Positions 46,034 to 54,045 of a DNA stretch of 64,000 bases are shown piece by piece. Position numbers and translations under genes: made by a program. The notes under the pieces are model-generated. The model had not been told where the DNA came from. It ran no database searches and was given only the letters and a program-made list of their open reading frames with translations. This DNA is from JAJDOJ01 sp034722015 (GTDB taxonomy: Bacteria; Pseudomonadota; Gammaproteobacteria; JAJDOJ01). Location: NCBI GenBank assembly GCA_034722015.1, contig JAYENI010000088.1, forward strand, positions 1 through 64,000, read 5' to 3'. How positions within the stretch are numbered: position 1 is the stretch's first letter; each line of letters starts with the position of its first letter.

Positions 46034-46876
46034 TCAGTCAGCTGTGCCGGCCGACGCCTCTTTTTCTTCCGCTTCCTTGTCCCTTTCGATCAGGGCGTAT
46101 GCCGAGTGGTTGTGAATGGATTCGAAGTTTTCGGATTCCACGACATAGGCGGAGATCCTGTCGTCCTGGTTCAACCGGACGGCCATGTCGCGAACCAGGT
46201 CCTCAACAAACTTGGGGTTATTGAAGGCCTGCTCCGTTACGTACTTTTCATCCGGGCGTTTCAGCAGGCCGTAGAGTTCGCTGGAGGCCTCCAGCTCGAC
46301 GAGATCGATCAGATCTTCTATCCACACGAAATCGCGCAGCCTGACCTTGACCGTTACGTGGGAGCGCTGGTTGTGGGCGCCGTAGTCCGAGATTTTCTTG
46401 GAGCACGGACACAGGCTGGTGACCGGGACGACGGCCTTGATGAATGTGTGCGCCACCCCGTCGATGATTTCTCCAATGAGGGTGACATCGTAATCCATCA
46501 GGCTTTCAACGCCAGACACGGGGGCGGACTTGTTCACGAAATAGGGGAAGGACATCTCGATGTGGCCGGAGTCCGCCTCCAGTCGCTCCGTCATTTCCTG
46601 CAGCATTTCCCGAAACGACTTGACCGTGATCTCTCGTTCGTGAATGTTCAGTATTTCGACGAAACGCGACATGTGTGTGCCCTTGAAATTGTGCGGCAGG
46701 TTCACGTACATGTTGAAACGCGCTACGGTGTGCTGCTCCCCCCCCGTGCGATCCTGAATTCGAACCGGGTGGAGGATGTCCTTGATGCCGACTTTGTTGA
46801 TCGGGATCTGACGCGTGTCGGGCGACGACTGGATGTCAGGAATGGACTTGACGAGTTTCTTGGCTACGGTATTCAT
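46034..46876 (-). CDS. folE2: GTP cyclohydrolase FolE2 (type IB)
   Basis: 280 residues of the FolE2/COG1469 family, first enzyme of tetrahydrofolate synthesis. The catalytic cysteine region SLCPCSKKISDYGAHNQRSH is intact. Unlike FolE, type IB enzymes do not require zinc, and they often replace FolE under zinc limitation. No Zur-like box is obvious upstream. The gene lies next to dxs on the same strand, 184 bp downstream. Confidence 0.95.
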   Translation of the reverse strand: MNTVAKKLVKSIPDIQSSPDTRQIPINKVGIKDILHPVRIQDRTGGEQHTVARFNMYVNLPHNFKGTHMSRFVEILNIHEREITVKSFREMLQEMTERLEADSGHIEMSFPYFVNKSAPVSGVESLMDYDVTLIGEIIDGVAHTFIKAVVPVTSLCPCSKKISDYGAHNQRSHVTVKVRLRDFVWIEDLIDLVELEASSELYGLLKRPDEKYVTEQAFNNPKFVEDLVRDMAVRLNQDDRISAYVVESENFESIHNHSAYALIERDKEAEEKEASAGTAD

Positions 46877-47060
46877 GATCGAATGACGACTGCTCCATCA
46901 TGTCCGGAACACGCCCTTGGGATGCTTCGGCCATTGCTGAGTTGAACGGCGTAATTCCTGATTCGGGGCACCCAATTTCGGGATCTGGTCTCCCTCCTTT
47001 CACCCCGAAAAGACGCTTGGGCGGACGGGTTGCCGATGAATTGAATAACTGAGTAAAGCC

Positions 47061-48953
47061 CTAAGATATTACTTGAGAACGGAGCGGCTTGCAATTTGAC
47101 TCGTCCCTGACAGAACGGATAGAGCGGAGGATACCGGCCTCGTCCAGACCCGCTTCGGAAAGCAACTGCTCACGCGAGCCGTGCTCGAGAAACCGGTCTG
47201 GCAGCCCAAGATTGAGGGTGGATGGCTCCGGACCGCAGCTTGCCAGAATTTCGTTGACCGCACTTCCGGCCCCTCCCGCTACGGCATTGTCTTCGACGGT
47301 GACGATCAGGTCGTGGTTCGCTACCAGATCGTGGATCAGGTCTTCATCCAGAGGTTTGACGAACCGCATGTCCGCGACGGTCGCGTTCAGCGAATCCGCC
47401 GCAACCAGGGCGGCTGAAAGCGGGCTGCCAAACGCCAGAATCGCGATTCCTTTCCCTTTCCGGCGAATGACGCCCTTGCCGATGGGCAGGGACTGCATCT
47501 CGTCTTGTACGACCGCGCCGGGCCCCTTCCCACGTGGGTAGCGGACTGCCACGGGGCCGTCCTGAAGATAGCCCGTGTACAGCATCTGCCTGCATTCGTT
47601 TTCGTCTGAGGGTGCCATGACGATCATGTTCGGCACGCAACGCAGATAGGTCAGATCGAAGCTGCCGGAGTGCGTGGGTCCGTCGGGCCCGACAACACCG
47701 GCGCGGTCGACGGCGAACAGGACGGGGAGGTTCTGCAGCGCAACGTCGTGTATCAACTGGTCGTAGGCCCGCTGCAGGAACGTCGAGTAGATTGCGACCA
47801 CGGGTCTGGCGCCCTCGCGCGCCATTCCGGCCGCGACCGTCACCGAATGCTGTTCGGCGATACCGACGTCGAAATAGCGCCCCGGATATTCCCGGTCGAA
47901 GCGTACCAGACCCGATCCCTCCCGCATCGCGGGCGTGATGCCGATCAGTCGCTCGTCAGCGGCGGCCATATCGCAGATCCAGTCCCCGAATATCTTTGTG
48001 TAAGTCGGACTGGACGGGCCCTTGTCCGCCACGACGCCCACATTCGGGTCGAACCTGGGTACGGCGTGATAACCGACCGGGTCCGCTTCGGCCGGTTCAT
48101 AGCCCTTCCCCTTGCGGGTCACCGTGTGCAGCATTCGGGGGCCTTTGTGCGACCTCAGGTTGCGCAGGGTCTGGACAAGCGCGACCACGTCGTGTCCGTC
48201 CACGGGTCCGAAATAGTTCACCCCGAGTTCCTCGAACAGCGTCCCGGGGGCAATCATGCCCTTGACGTGCTCCTCGGTCCGCTTCGCCAGTTCCCACATC
48301 GGCGGCATTTGTTTCAGCAGTTTCTTGCTCCCCTCGCGCATCGAGGAGTACACCTTGCCGGAAAGCAGCCGGGTGAGATAGTTGGTCATGGCGCCCACGT
48401 TGGGCGATATCGACATTTCATTGTCGTTGAGTATCACCAGGACGTCGGCATAGACGTCACCCAGGTGATTGAGCGCCTCGAATGCCATGCCGGCGGTCAT
48501 GGCACCGTCGCCGATGATCGCAACGCACTTGTGCTGTTCGCCCCGCTGTCTGAAAGCCAGGGCCATACCCAGCGCTGCACTGATGGAGGTGCTGGAATGT
48601 CCCACGCCGAAGGTGTCGTACTCGCTTTCCTGCGGGGTCGGGAACGGTGCGAGCCCGCCCTGTTGCCGAATCGAGGATATCCGGTCACGCCGGCCGGTCA
48701 GGATCTTGTGGGGGTAGGACTGGTGACCGACGTCCCACACCAGCCTGTCGAAAGGGGTGTCGAAGGCATAGTGCAGGGCCACTGTCAGTTCGATCGTGCC
48801 CAGACCGGCCGCGAAGTGCCCGCCGCACCCCGAGACGGTGTGCAGGAGATACGAGCGCAACTCATCGCACAGCACCGGCAAATCCTGCACCGGCAACTTG
48901 CGGAGGTCGGCGGGCGTGTCGATACACGCCAGTAATGGGTACTCGTCGTTCAT
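47061..48953 (-). CDS. dxs: 1-deoxy-D-xylulose-5-phosphate synthase
   Basis: 630-residue thiamine-diphosphate enzyme, first step of the MEP isoprenoid pathway. The TPP-binding motif is IGDGAMTAGMAFEALNH, with transketolase-type DVGIAEQHSV and GPDGPTHSGSFDL in the second half. The start at ATG 48953 gives MNDEYPLLACIDTPADLR; a longer frame upstream is unconserved. It follows ispA on the same strand, giving an isoprenoid gene pair. Confidence 0.96.
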   Translation of the reverse strand: MNDEYPLLACIDTPADLRKLPVQDLPVLCDELRSYLLHTVSGCGGHFAAGLGTIELTVALHYAFDTPFDRLVWDVGHQSYPHKILTGRRDRISSIRQQGGLAPFPTPQESEYDTFGVGHSSTSISAALGMALAFRQRGEQHKCVAIIGDGAMTAGMAFEALNHLGDVYADVLVILNDNEMSISPNVGAMTNYLTRLLSGKVYSSMREGSKKLLKQMPPMWELAKRTEEHVKGMIAPGTLFEELGVNYFGPVDGHDVVALVQTLRNLRSHKGPRMLHTVTRKGKGYEPAEADPVGYHAVPRFDPNVGVVADKGPSSPTYTKIFGDWICDMAAADERLIGITPAMREGSGLVRFDREYPGRYFDVGIAEQHSVTVAAGMAREGARPVVAIYSTFLQRAYDQLIHDVALQNLPVLFAVDRAGVVGPDGPTHSGSFDLTYLRCVPNMIVMAPSDENECRQMLYTGYLQDGPVAVRYPRGKGPGAVVQDEMQSLPIGKGVIRRKGKGIAILAFGSPLSAALVAADSLNATVADMRFVKPLDEDLIHDLVANHDLIVTVEDNAVAGGAGSAVNEILASCGPEPSTLNLGLPDRFLEHGSREQLLSEAGLDEAGILRSIRSVRDESNCKPLRSQVIS

Positions 48954-49335
48954 AATATTCAATTTAATCGACAGATTATCCTGTTCGGCCGGAATCCATG
49001 CAAGCCGTTTTCCTTTCGCTGCCCGGTTTTCGACTGGAATCCGGTAGAGGAAACGATCGCCCGCAAACCGGGCATTTTCCCGGAAACCGGCCAGGGGTGG
49101 AGCAATCGGTACCCTCCGGGGGGGCGTTACGTGATCCAGGGGCGGGGCCCCGCGACCTGCCGGAATTGCGGTTGGCGCGAGCAGAGCGGCGCCGGCACAC
49201 GATTTCCGAAACACCCGGGGTGTCCAAAAACCTGGTGACGGCTTGCGCGCCAGGACAGCCGGCCGCTTGCCGCGACCCATCGCGGAATCTCGAAATTGGG
49301 GGCCAGGAAGTCCCGGGCGATCCACTTGGGCTGAT
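48954..49335. other. Intergenic region between ispA and dxs
   Basis: 382 bp. On the minus strand the dxs frame stays open across most of it, but the translation is proline/arginine-rich and unlike any Dxs N-terminus. I see no RNA gene, repeat or promoter I can defend. Confidence 0.45.
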
Positions 49336-50238
49336 TCAGCTTTCTCTCGTGACGATGAAGGCGGCGATGTCTTTCAACAGTGACGCGTCATCTCCCAGTC
49401 CGGACAGGCTGTCCGTCGCGTCGTTATACAGGTCCAGCGCGCGGACCCTGGATTCCGCCAGGCCGAGGATCGCCGGGTAAGTGGGTTTATTCAGATCTCT
49501 GTCGGACCCCTGCGGTTTCCCGAGTATTTCGGTATCACCTTCCACGTCCAGCACGTCGTCGTGGATCTGGAAGGCGAGTCCGATGCATTTCGAGAAGTGG
49601 TCCAGTCGACCCAGAGTGTCGGTTTCGATGCCGGGTTTCGCATGCGCGGCCAGCATGACGCTGGTACGGATGAGCGCCCCGGTCTTGTGAATGTGCATGT
49701 CTTCCAGTTCGGTCAGGCTGAGCGCCATGCCGACTGATGCCAGATCGATGGCCTGTCCTCCGGCCATGCCGCGTGATCCCGCGGCATGTGCCAGAACCTC
49801 TATCATTTTCAGTCTTATCGTGGCCGACACCGGTCCCTCCGGGTCCGAGGCGATAATGTTGAATGCCAGCGCCTGGATCGCGTCTCCGGCCAGGATGGCC
49901 GATGCCTCATCGAAGGCCTTGTGGCATGTCGGTTTGCCGCGTCGCAGGTCGTCATCGTCCATTGCGGGCAGGTCGTCGTGAATGAGCGAATAGGCATGAA
50001 TCAACTCGACTGCCGCCGCGGCCCCGTCGAGCGACTTCAGGGGAACGCCGAGCGCCATGCCCGTGGCATACATGAGGGCCGGGCGAATGCGCTTGCCGCC
50101 GTTCAGGACGGAGTAGCGCATCGCTTCGTGCAGGGAGGCCGGGTGAATGTTCTCCCGTGGAAGCCAGCGTTCCAGGGCCGATTCCACGCGCTGGCTGAGG
50201 AAGCTGAGTTGTTCCTCGGTCACTTTCAGCCGGTCCAC
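49336..50238 (-). CDS. ispA: Farnesyl diphosphate synthase family protein
   Basis: 300-residue trans-prenyltransferase. The first aspartate-rich motif is DDLPAMDDDD and the second is DDVLDVEGD; GGKRIRPAL is the diphosphate-binding block. It condenses IPP with DMAPP and GPP to make farnesyl diphosphate. The spacing and length fit IspA. xseB lies 200 bp upstream, a looser arrangement than the usual overlapping xseB-ispA. Confidence 0.94.
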   Translation of the reverse strand: MDRLKVTEEQLSFLSQRVESALERWLPRENIHPASLHEAMRYSVLNGGKRIRPALMYATGMALGVPLKSLDGAAAAVELIHAYSLIHDDLPAMDDDDLRRGKPTCHKAFDEASAILAGDAIQALAFNIIASDPEGPVSATIRLKMIEVLAHAAGSRGMAGGQAIDLASVGMALSLTELEDMHIHKTGALIRTSVMLAAHAKPGIETDTLGRLDHFSKCIGLAFQIHDDVLDVEGDTEILGKPQGSDRDLNKPTYPAILGLAESRVRALDLYNDATDSLSGLGDDASLLKDIAAFIVTRES

Positions 50239-50439
50239 CGGTTCTCCTTGTAGATTGTCTCGTGGTGTCCCGCAGGGACCGGCGGGACTCGGTTGATTGA
50301 CGCCCGGAGATCGAGCAGGTGACCGGTACCGGGAGGCGGCGAGTGTCAGGCGACGAAAACACTCGCGGCGAAGCGGACATGTCGGTCCATCGCTCGCCGG
50401 GGCGCGCCACGGGCCAGGGCGCAGTCTATCATCATCCCG

Positions 50440-50721
50440 TCAGCGTTCCACTGATTCGTCCCCGGCGGTGCCGGTGCCAGACGGGGTGAATTCGTGTTCG
50501 GTGCCGTCGGCAGACAGCATCCTGACCTTCTGTTCGGCGGTCTTCAGCTCGGCTTCGCAAGCTTGAACCAGGCGAATACCGAGTTCGAAGGACTCGAGTG
50601 ATTTTTCCAGGGAGAACTCTCCCTGTTCGAGTTGTCCCACCAACTTTTCCAGTGCCTCGAGTTTGCCTTCGAAGCCCCGTGGCATGGAGGGCGAATTTTT
50701 CGATGTTTTTTCCTGCGCCAC
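50440..50721 (-). CDS. xseB: Exodeoxyribonuclease VII small subunit
   Basis: 93 residues from GTG 50721 (or 81 from ATG 50685). The core FEGKLEALEKLVGQLEQGEF and SLESFELGIRLVQACEAELK is a helical hairpin characteristic of XseB. A GGGGAT lies upstream of the GTG. Its location before ispA-dxs is typical of gammaproteobacteria. It is divergent from the rubrerythrin gene. Confidence 0.9.
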   Translation of the reverse strand: MAQEKTSKNSPSMPRGFEGKLEALEKLVGQLEQGEFSLEKSLESFELGIRLVQACEAELKTAEQKVRMLSADGTEHEFTPSGTGTAGDESVER

Positions 50722-50800
50722 TATATAATCCCCGCGGTTGCGATTTCGTACCCGGCAAAACATTAACACGGCGTCATTTTCAATGGACCCGCATGTCATG

Positions 50801-50829
50801 TTGACAAGCAACCCGCCTTAACTTAGAGT
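50801..50829 (+). promoter_or_regulatory. Sigma-70 promoter for the rubrerythrin cluster
   Basis: A perfect -35 TTGACA (50801-50806), a 17-bp spacer and -10 TAGAGT (50824-50829), pointing at rbr. It lies about 72 bp before the start codon. Confidence 0.72.
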
Positions 50830-50831
50830 TC

Positions 50832-50857
50832 AATTCTAGGTTTAGAATTAGTCTAAA
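50832..50857 (+). promoter_or_regulatory. Overlapping operator-like dyads at the rbr start site
   Basis: Two perfect inverted repeats overlap just after the -10: AATTCTA-GGTT-TAGAATT (50832-50849) and TTTAGA-ATTAG-TCTAAA (50841-50857). The second contains TTAGAATTAGTCTAA, which agrees with the Bacillus PerR-box pattern at 11 of 14 defined positions. A repressor bound here would block the promoter. The regulator is not identified. Confidence 0.6.
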
Positions 50858-50901
50858 TCGATGATGTCCGATCTTCATCCACTTCCCGGAGGTAACTGAA
50901 T

Positions 50902-51321
50902 ATGTCACTGAAAGGCTCAAAAACCGAGCAGGCTCTCAAGGACGCATTTGCTGGCGAGTCACAGGCCAATCGCCGCTACCTGTATTTCGCATCCAAGGCC
51001 GACGTCGAGGGTTACAACGATGTAGCCGCCGTGTTCCGTTCCACTGCCGAGGGCGAGACCGGGCATGCACATGGTCACCTGGAATATCTCGAGGAATGCG
51101 GTGACCCCGCCACGGGGCTGCCTTTCGGGCCGACCGACGAGAATCTGAAGACCGCGATCGCCGGTGAGACCCATGAGTACACCGACATGTATCCCGGCAT
51201 GGCCAAGGGCGCGCGCGACGAAGGTTTCGACGAGATTGCCGACTGGTTCGAGACCCTGGCAAAGGCCGAACGGTCCCACGCCAATCGTTTCCAGAAAGCT
51301 CTGAATACTCTCGGCGACTAA
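50902..51321 (+). CDS. Rubrerythrin (no rubredoxin domain)
   Basis: 139-residue four-helix di-iron protein. The ligands are in GESQANRRYLYFA, AEGETGHAHGHLE, GETHEYTDMY and KAERSHANRF. The C-terminal rubredoxin domain of classical rubrerythrin is absent, as in sulerythrin-like forms, so an external electron donor is needed. It probably reduces peroxide. A strong GGAGGTAA precedes the ATG. It leads a cluster with an Fe-S oxidoreductase, an encapsulated-ferritin-like protein and DUF3501. Confidence 0.94.
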   Translation: MSLKGSKTEQALKDAFAGESQANRRYLYFASKADVEGYNDVAAVFRSTAEGETGHAHGHLEYLEECGDPATGLPFGPTDENLKTAIAGETHEYTDMYPGMAKGARDEGFDEIADWFETLAKAERSHANRFQKALNTLGD

Positions 51322-51339
51322 ACCCGCGTCGGACGGGAA

Positions 51340-51363
51340 ACGGGGCCGCTGAACCGGCCCCGT
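51340..51363 (+). terminator. Strong hairpin after rbr
   Basis: ACGGGGCCG (51340-51348), loop CTGAAC, CGGCCCCGT (51355-51363): a perfect 9-bp GC-rich stem 19 bases after the stop. No T-run follows, so it may attenuate transcription or stabilise the rbr mRNA rather than terminate fully. Confidence 0.55.
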
Positions 51364-51485
51364 GTTCCCCCGATCTTTCCGGGCTACGGTTCCGGGACCT
51401 TGACAACCGGTTACCGCGCCTTTGGCATCGCTGGTATCGTATGCGTGGCGACGTTGTATCGACTAGATCAGAGGCTTTAGAGACT

Positions 51486-52832
51486 ATGGCGACACCGACC
51501 GAGGGGCAGCGTGAAGGCAGCCTGGAGGCGCCTACACGACACCCGCTGGATTGGCGCAATCCGGAGTTCTTTGACGAGGGCTCGTTGTTTTCGGAACTGG
51601 AGCGTATCTACGAAATATGCCACGGTTGTCGTCGTTGCGTCAGTCTGTGCAACTCTTTCCCGACGCTGTTCGATCTCATCGACGAGTCGGAGACCATGGA
51701 AGTCGATGGCGTCGACAAGAAAGACTACTGGCAGGTTGTGGATCACTGCTACCTGTGTGACCTCTGTTATCTGACGAAGTGTCCCTACGTGCCCCCTCAC
51801 AAGTGGAATGTCGACTTTCCCCACCTGATGCTGAGGGCCAAGGCGGTCAAATATAAAAAGGGTGACGTCAAGCGTCGCGACAGGATACTTACCTCGACGG
51901 ATACCGTCGGGCGGCTTGCGGGCATTCCGGTCGTGGTCCAGGCGGTCAATGCCGCCAATCACAACGGCGCGTCGCGCAAGCTGCTGCGGAAGACACTCGG
52001 CGTACATCCCGATGCGATCTTGCCCGAGTACCATTCGAATACCGCGCGAAAGCGCCTGTCGGGGAATCTCGGTTCTGCCGCCAACCCCGTACCGTCGGGC
52101 AGGACGCGGGGGCGTGTCGCCCTGTTCGCGACCTGTTACGGCGACCGCAACGAGCCGCAGGTAGTCGAGGATCTGGCCAGGGTTTTCGAACACAACGCAA
52201 TCGAAGTGACGCTGGCTGACAAGGAACGATGTTGCGGCATGCCCAAGCTGGAACTGGGGGACCTGGAAGCAGTCGAGGTGGCAAAGGAGGCCAACATACC
52301 GGTGCTGGCGCGCATGATCGACGAAGGCTGGGACATCGTGGCGACTGTTCCGTCCTGCGTGCTGATGTTCAAGCAGGAACTCCCGCTGATGTTCCCCGAC
52401 GATGAGGAAGTCGCCAGGGTTCGGGATCATTTTTTCGACCCGTTCGAGTACCTGATGATCCGTCATGCCGACGGCAAGCTGAACACCGACTTCAAGAACG
52501 CGCTGGGCAAGGTCGCGTATCACGCTGCGTGTCACCTGAGGGTCCAGAAAATCGGGCTAAAAACCCGGGACCTGCTCAATCTCGTCCCGGGCACGGAACT
52601 CGACGTGATCGAACGCTGTTCCGGACATGACGGGACCTATGCCGTCAAAGAGGAGTATCACGAGATATCGATGAAGATCTGCCGCCCGGTGGTCAATCGT
52701 GTGAAGAAGGCGCAGGCCGACCACTACTCGAGTGACTGCCCGATGGCCGGGCACCAGATCGAGAATGGTCTGAGGGACGGCAGCACACCCGAACATCCAC
52801 TGTCGCTGCTGCGGCAGGCCTACGGGATTTGA
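51486..52832 (+). CDS. GlpC/HdrB-like Fe-S oxidoreductase
   Basis: 448 residues. The N-terminus has two ferredoxin-like cysteine clusters (CHGCRRCVSLCNSFP and CYLCDLCYLTKCPYVPPH). The C-terminal half has CCG-type domains of the heterodisulfide-reductase B family (ERCCGMPKLELGD, YHAACHLRVQKIG, ERCSGHDGTYA); the second reads CSG instead of CCG. It is the likely electron donor to the rubrerythrin. A start at ATG 51486 is taken, though the ribosome site is weak. Confidence 0.88.
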   Translation: MATPTEGQREGSLEAPTRHPLDWRNPEFFDEGSLFSELERIYEICHGCRRCVSLCNSFPTLFDLIDESETMEVDGVDKKDYWQVVDHCYLCDLCYLTKCPYVPPHKWNVDFPHLMLRAKAVKYKKGDVKRRDRILTSTDTVGRLAGIPVVVQAVNAANHNGASRKLLRKTLGVHPDAILPEYHSNTARKRLSGNLGSAANPVPSGRTRGRVALFATCYGDRNEPQVVEDLARVFEHNAIEVTLADKERCCGMPKLELGDLEAVEVAKEANIPVLARMIDEGWDIVATVPSCVLMFKQELPLMFPDDEEVARVRDHFFDPFEYLMIRHADGKLNTDFKNALGKVAYHAACHLRVQKIGLKTRDLLNLVPGTELDVIERCSGHDGTYAVKEEYHEISMKICRPVVNRVKKAQADHYSSDCPMAGHQIENGLRDGSTPEHPLSLLRQAYGI

Positions 52833-52852
52833 TCAAACCAGGGACATGACAG

Positions 52853-53146
52853 ATGGCAAACGAAGGCTTCCATGAATCGATCGACGAACTCTCGGACGAA
52901 ACGCGCGACATGCATCGTGCGATTGTCTCCCTGATGGAAGAACTGGAGGCCGTGGACTGGTACAACCAGCGGGTCGACGCCTGTCGGGACGAGGAGCTGC
53001 GCGCCATTCTCGCCCATAATCGTGACGAAGAGAAAGAGCACGCGGCCATGGTGCTGGAATGGATCCGGCGGCGCGATCCGTCCATGGACAAGGAGTTGAA
53101 GGATTATCTGTTTACCGAAGGTTCCATCGCCTCACTGGAGCACTAG
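52853..53146 (+). CDS. Encapsulated-ferritin-like protein (EncFtn core only)
   Basis: 97 residues that closely resemble the EncFtn ferroxidase of Rhodospirillum rubrum: HRAIVSLMEELEAVDWYNQR, ILAHNRDEEKEHAAMVLEW and a final YLFTEG. The Glu/His ligands (E and ExxH in DEEKEH) are present. Known EncFtn proteins carry a C-terminal peptide for loading into an encapsulin shell; this one stops after the core. No encapsulin gene is in the window. The stop codon TAG is half target site, half R2 element; in the empty site it would be TAA at the same codon. Confidence 0.88.
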   Translation: MANEGFHESIDELSDETRDMHRAIVSLMEELEAVDWYNQRVDACRDEELRAILAHNRDEEKEHAAMVLEWIRRRDPSMDKELKDYLFTEGSIASLEH

Positions 53147-53412
53147 TGCTCTATCCAGGCGATAATTACGGATTCAGCGTTCCCCTGGTGTTTCGCAGTA
53201 AGGCGCAGCGTGCAGGCAATGGTCATTCCCTTGTCAAACGCTGCAACGCGGCTGCGGGACACCAGGGGAGCGCCCGGAGGGTTAGCTTGTCATCGCCCAT
53301 GGACGGTGTTGCGCCGCTTGGAAAGGGAGCGGCCATTCCCGGCGAGGCGCGCCTTGCCATGCGCGCTGGCAAGCTTAACTGAACTCGCAATTATCACCTG
53401 GATAGAGCACTA
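53144..53412 (+). repeat. R2 palindromic element with TA target duplication
   Basis: 265 bp flanked by TA (53144-53145 and 53411-53412). Including TA, the terminal inverted repeats match in 30 of 34 positions; the outer 16 bases (TAGTGCTCTATCCAGG) are identical. Inside, TCCCCTGGTGT (53181-53191) pairs perfectly with ACACCAGGGGA (53259-53269). It has no coding capacity. Removing it with one TA leaves the preceding gene ending in TAA and DUF3501 starting 13 bases after that stop. Confidence 0.9.
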
Positions 53413-53425
53413 AGGACTGATACCG

Positions 53426-54010
53426 ATGGACAAGTTGAAACGCGAAGACCTCTATTCCCTGGAAAAGTATTCCGAGATACGGTCCGAATTCCGAAAGGGG
53501 GTTATCGCGCACAAGAAGGTCCGGCTGGTGCATGTCGGTCCCAATGTCACGATACATTTCGAAGACCAGCTGGTCATGCAATACCAGATTCAGGAAATGC
53601 TGCGCGCGGAGAGGATTTTCGAGGGTGAGGCGATCCAGGAAGAGCTGGATGCCTACAACCCGCTGATCCCGGACGGGTCCAACTGGAAGGCAACGCTGAT
53701 GATCGAGTTCGATGACGAGGACGAACGTCGGCGTCAGCTGGCCCAGCTCAAGGGTCTTGAGGCCGCGACCTGGGTTCGCGTCGGGACGCAGGACAAGGTT
53801 CACCCGATTGCGAACGAGGACCTGGAGCGCGAGACCGAGGAAAAGACCTCCTCGGTCCATTTCCTGCGGTTCGAACTGACGCCCGAAATGGTGGCCCAGG
53901 CAAAGGGTGGGGTCCCGATCGGCGTCGGTATCGATCACCCGAAATACGAGCATGAGATAGTCGCGGTGTCCGAGCCCGTACGGACTTCCCTGGTCAACGA
54001 CCTCGACTGA
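53426..54010 (+). CDS. DUF3501 protein
   Basis: 194 residues, no signal or membrane helix. The N-terminal block MDKLKREDLYSLEKYSEIR and the segment VHVGPNVTIHFEDQLVMQYQ, followed by QEMLRAERIF, identify DUF3501. The family sits beside rubrerythrin and Fe-S oxidoreductase genes in many bacteria, suggesting a shared role in peroxide or iron handling. Its biochemical function is unknown. AAGGA upstream serves as ribosome site. Confidence 0.9.
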   Translation: MDKLKREDLYSLEKYSEIRSEFRKGVIAHKKVRLVHVGPNVTIHFEDQLVMQYQIQEMLRAERIFEGEAIQEELDAYNPLIPDGSNWKATLMIEFDDEDERRRQLAQLKGLEAATWVRVGTQDKVHPIANEDLERETEEKTSSVHFLRFELTPEMVAQAKGGVPIGVGIDHPKYEHEIVAVSEPVRTSLVNDLD

Positions 54011-54045
54011 TCCCGAAGCCATCCGGCATCCGCCGGACGGATACG

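Noticed and set aside
48954..49325. Upstream extension of dxs (124 codons)
   Set aside because: Proline/arginine-rich and unlike any Dxs N-terminus; the ATG at 48953 gives the normal start.
52853..53146. EncFtn tail loss caused by R2 insertion
   Set aside because: Reconstructing the empty site (one TA) leaves a TAA stop at the same codon, so R2 did not truncate the protein.
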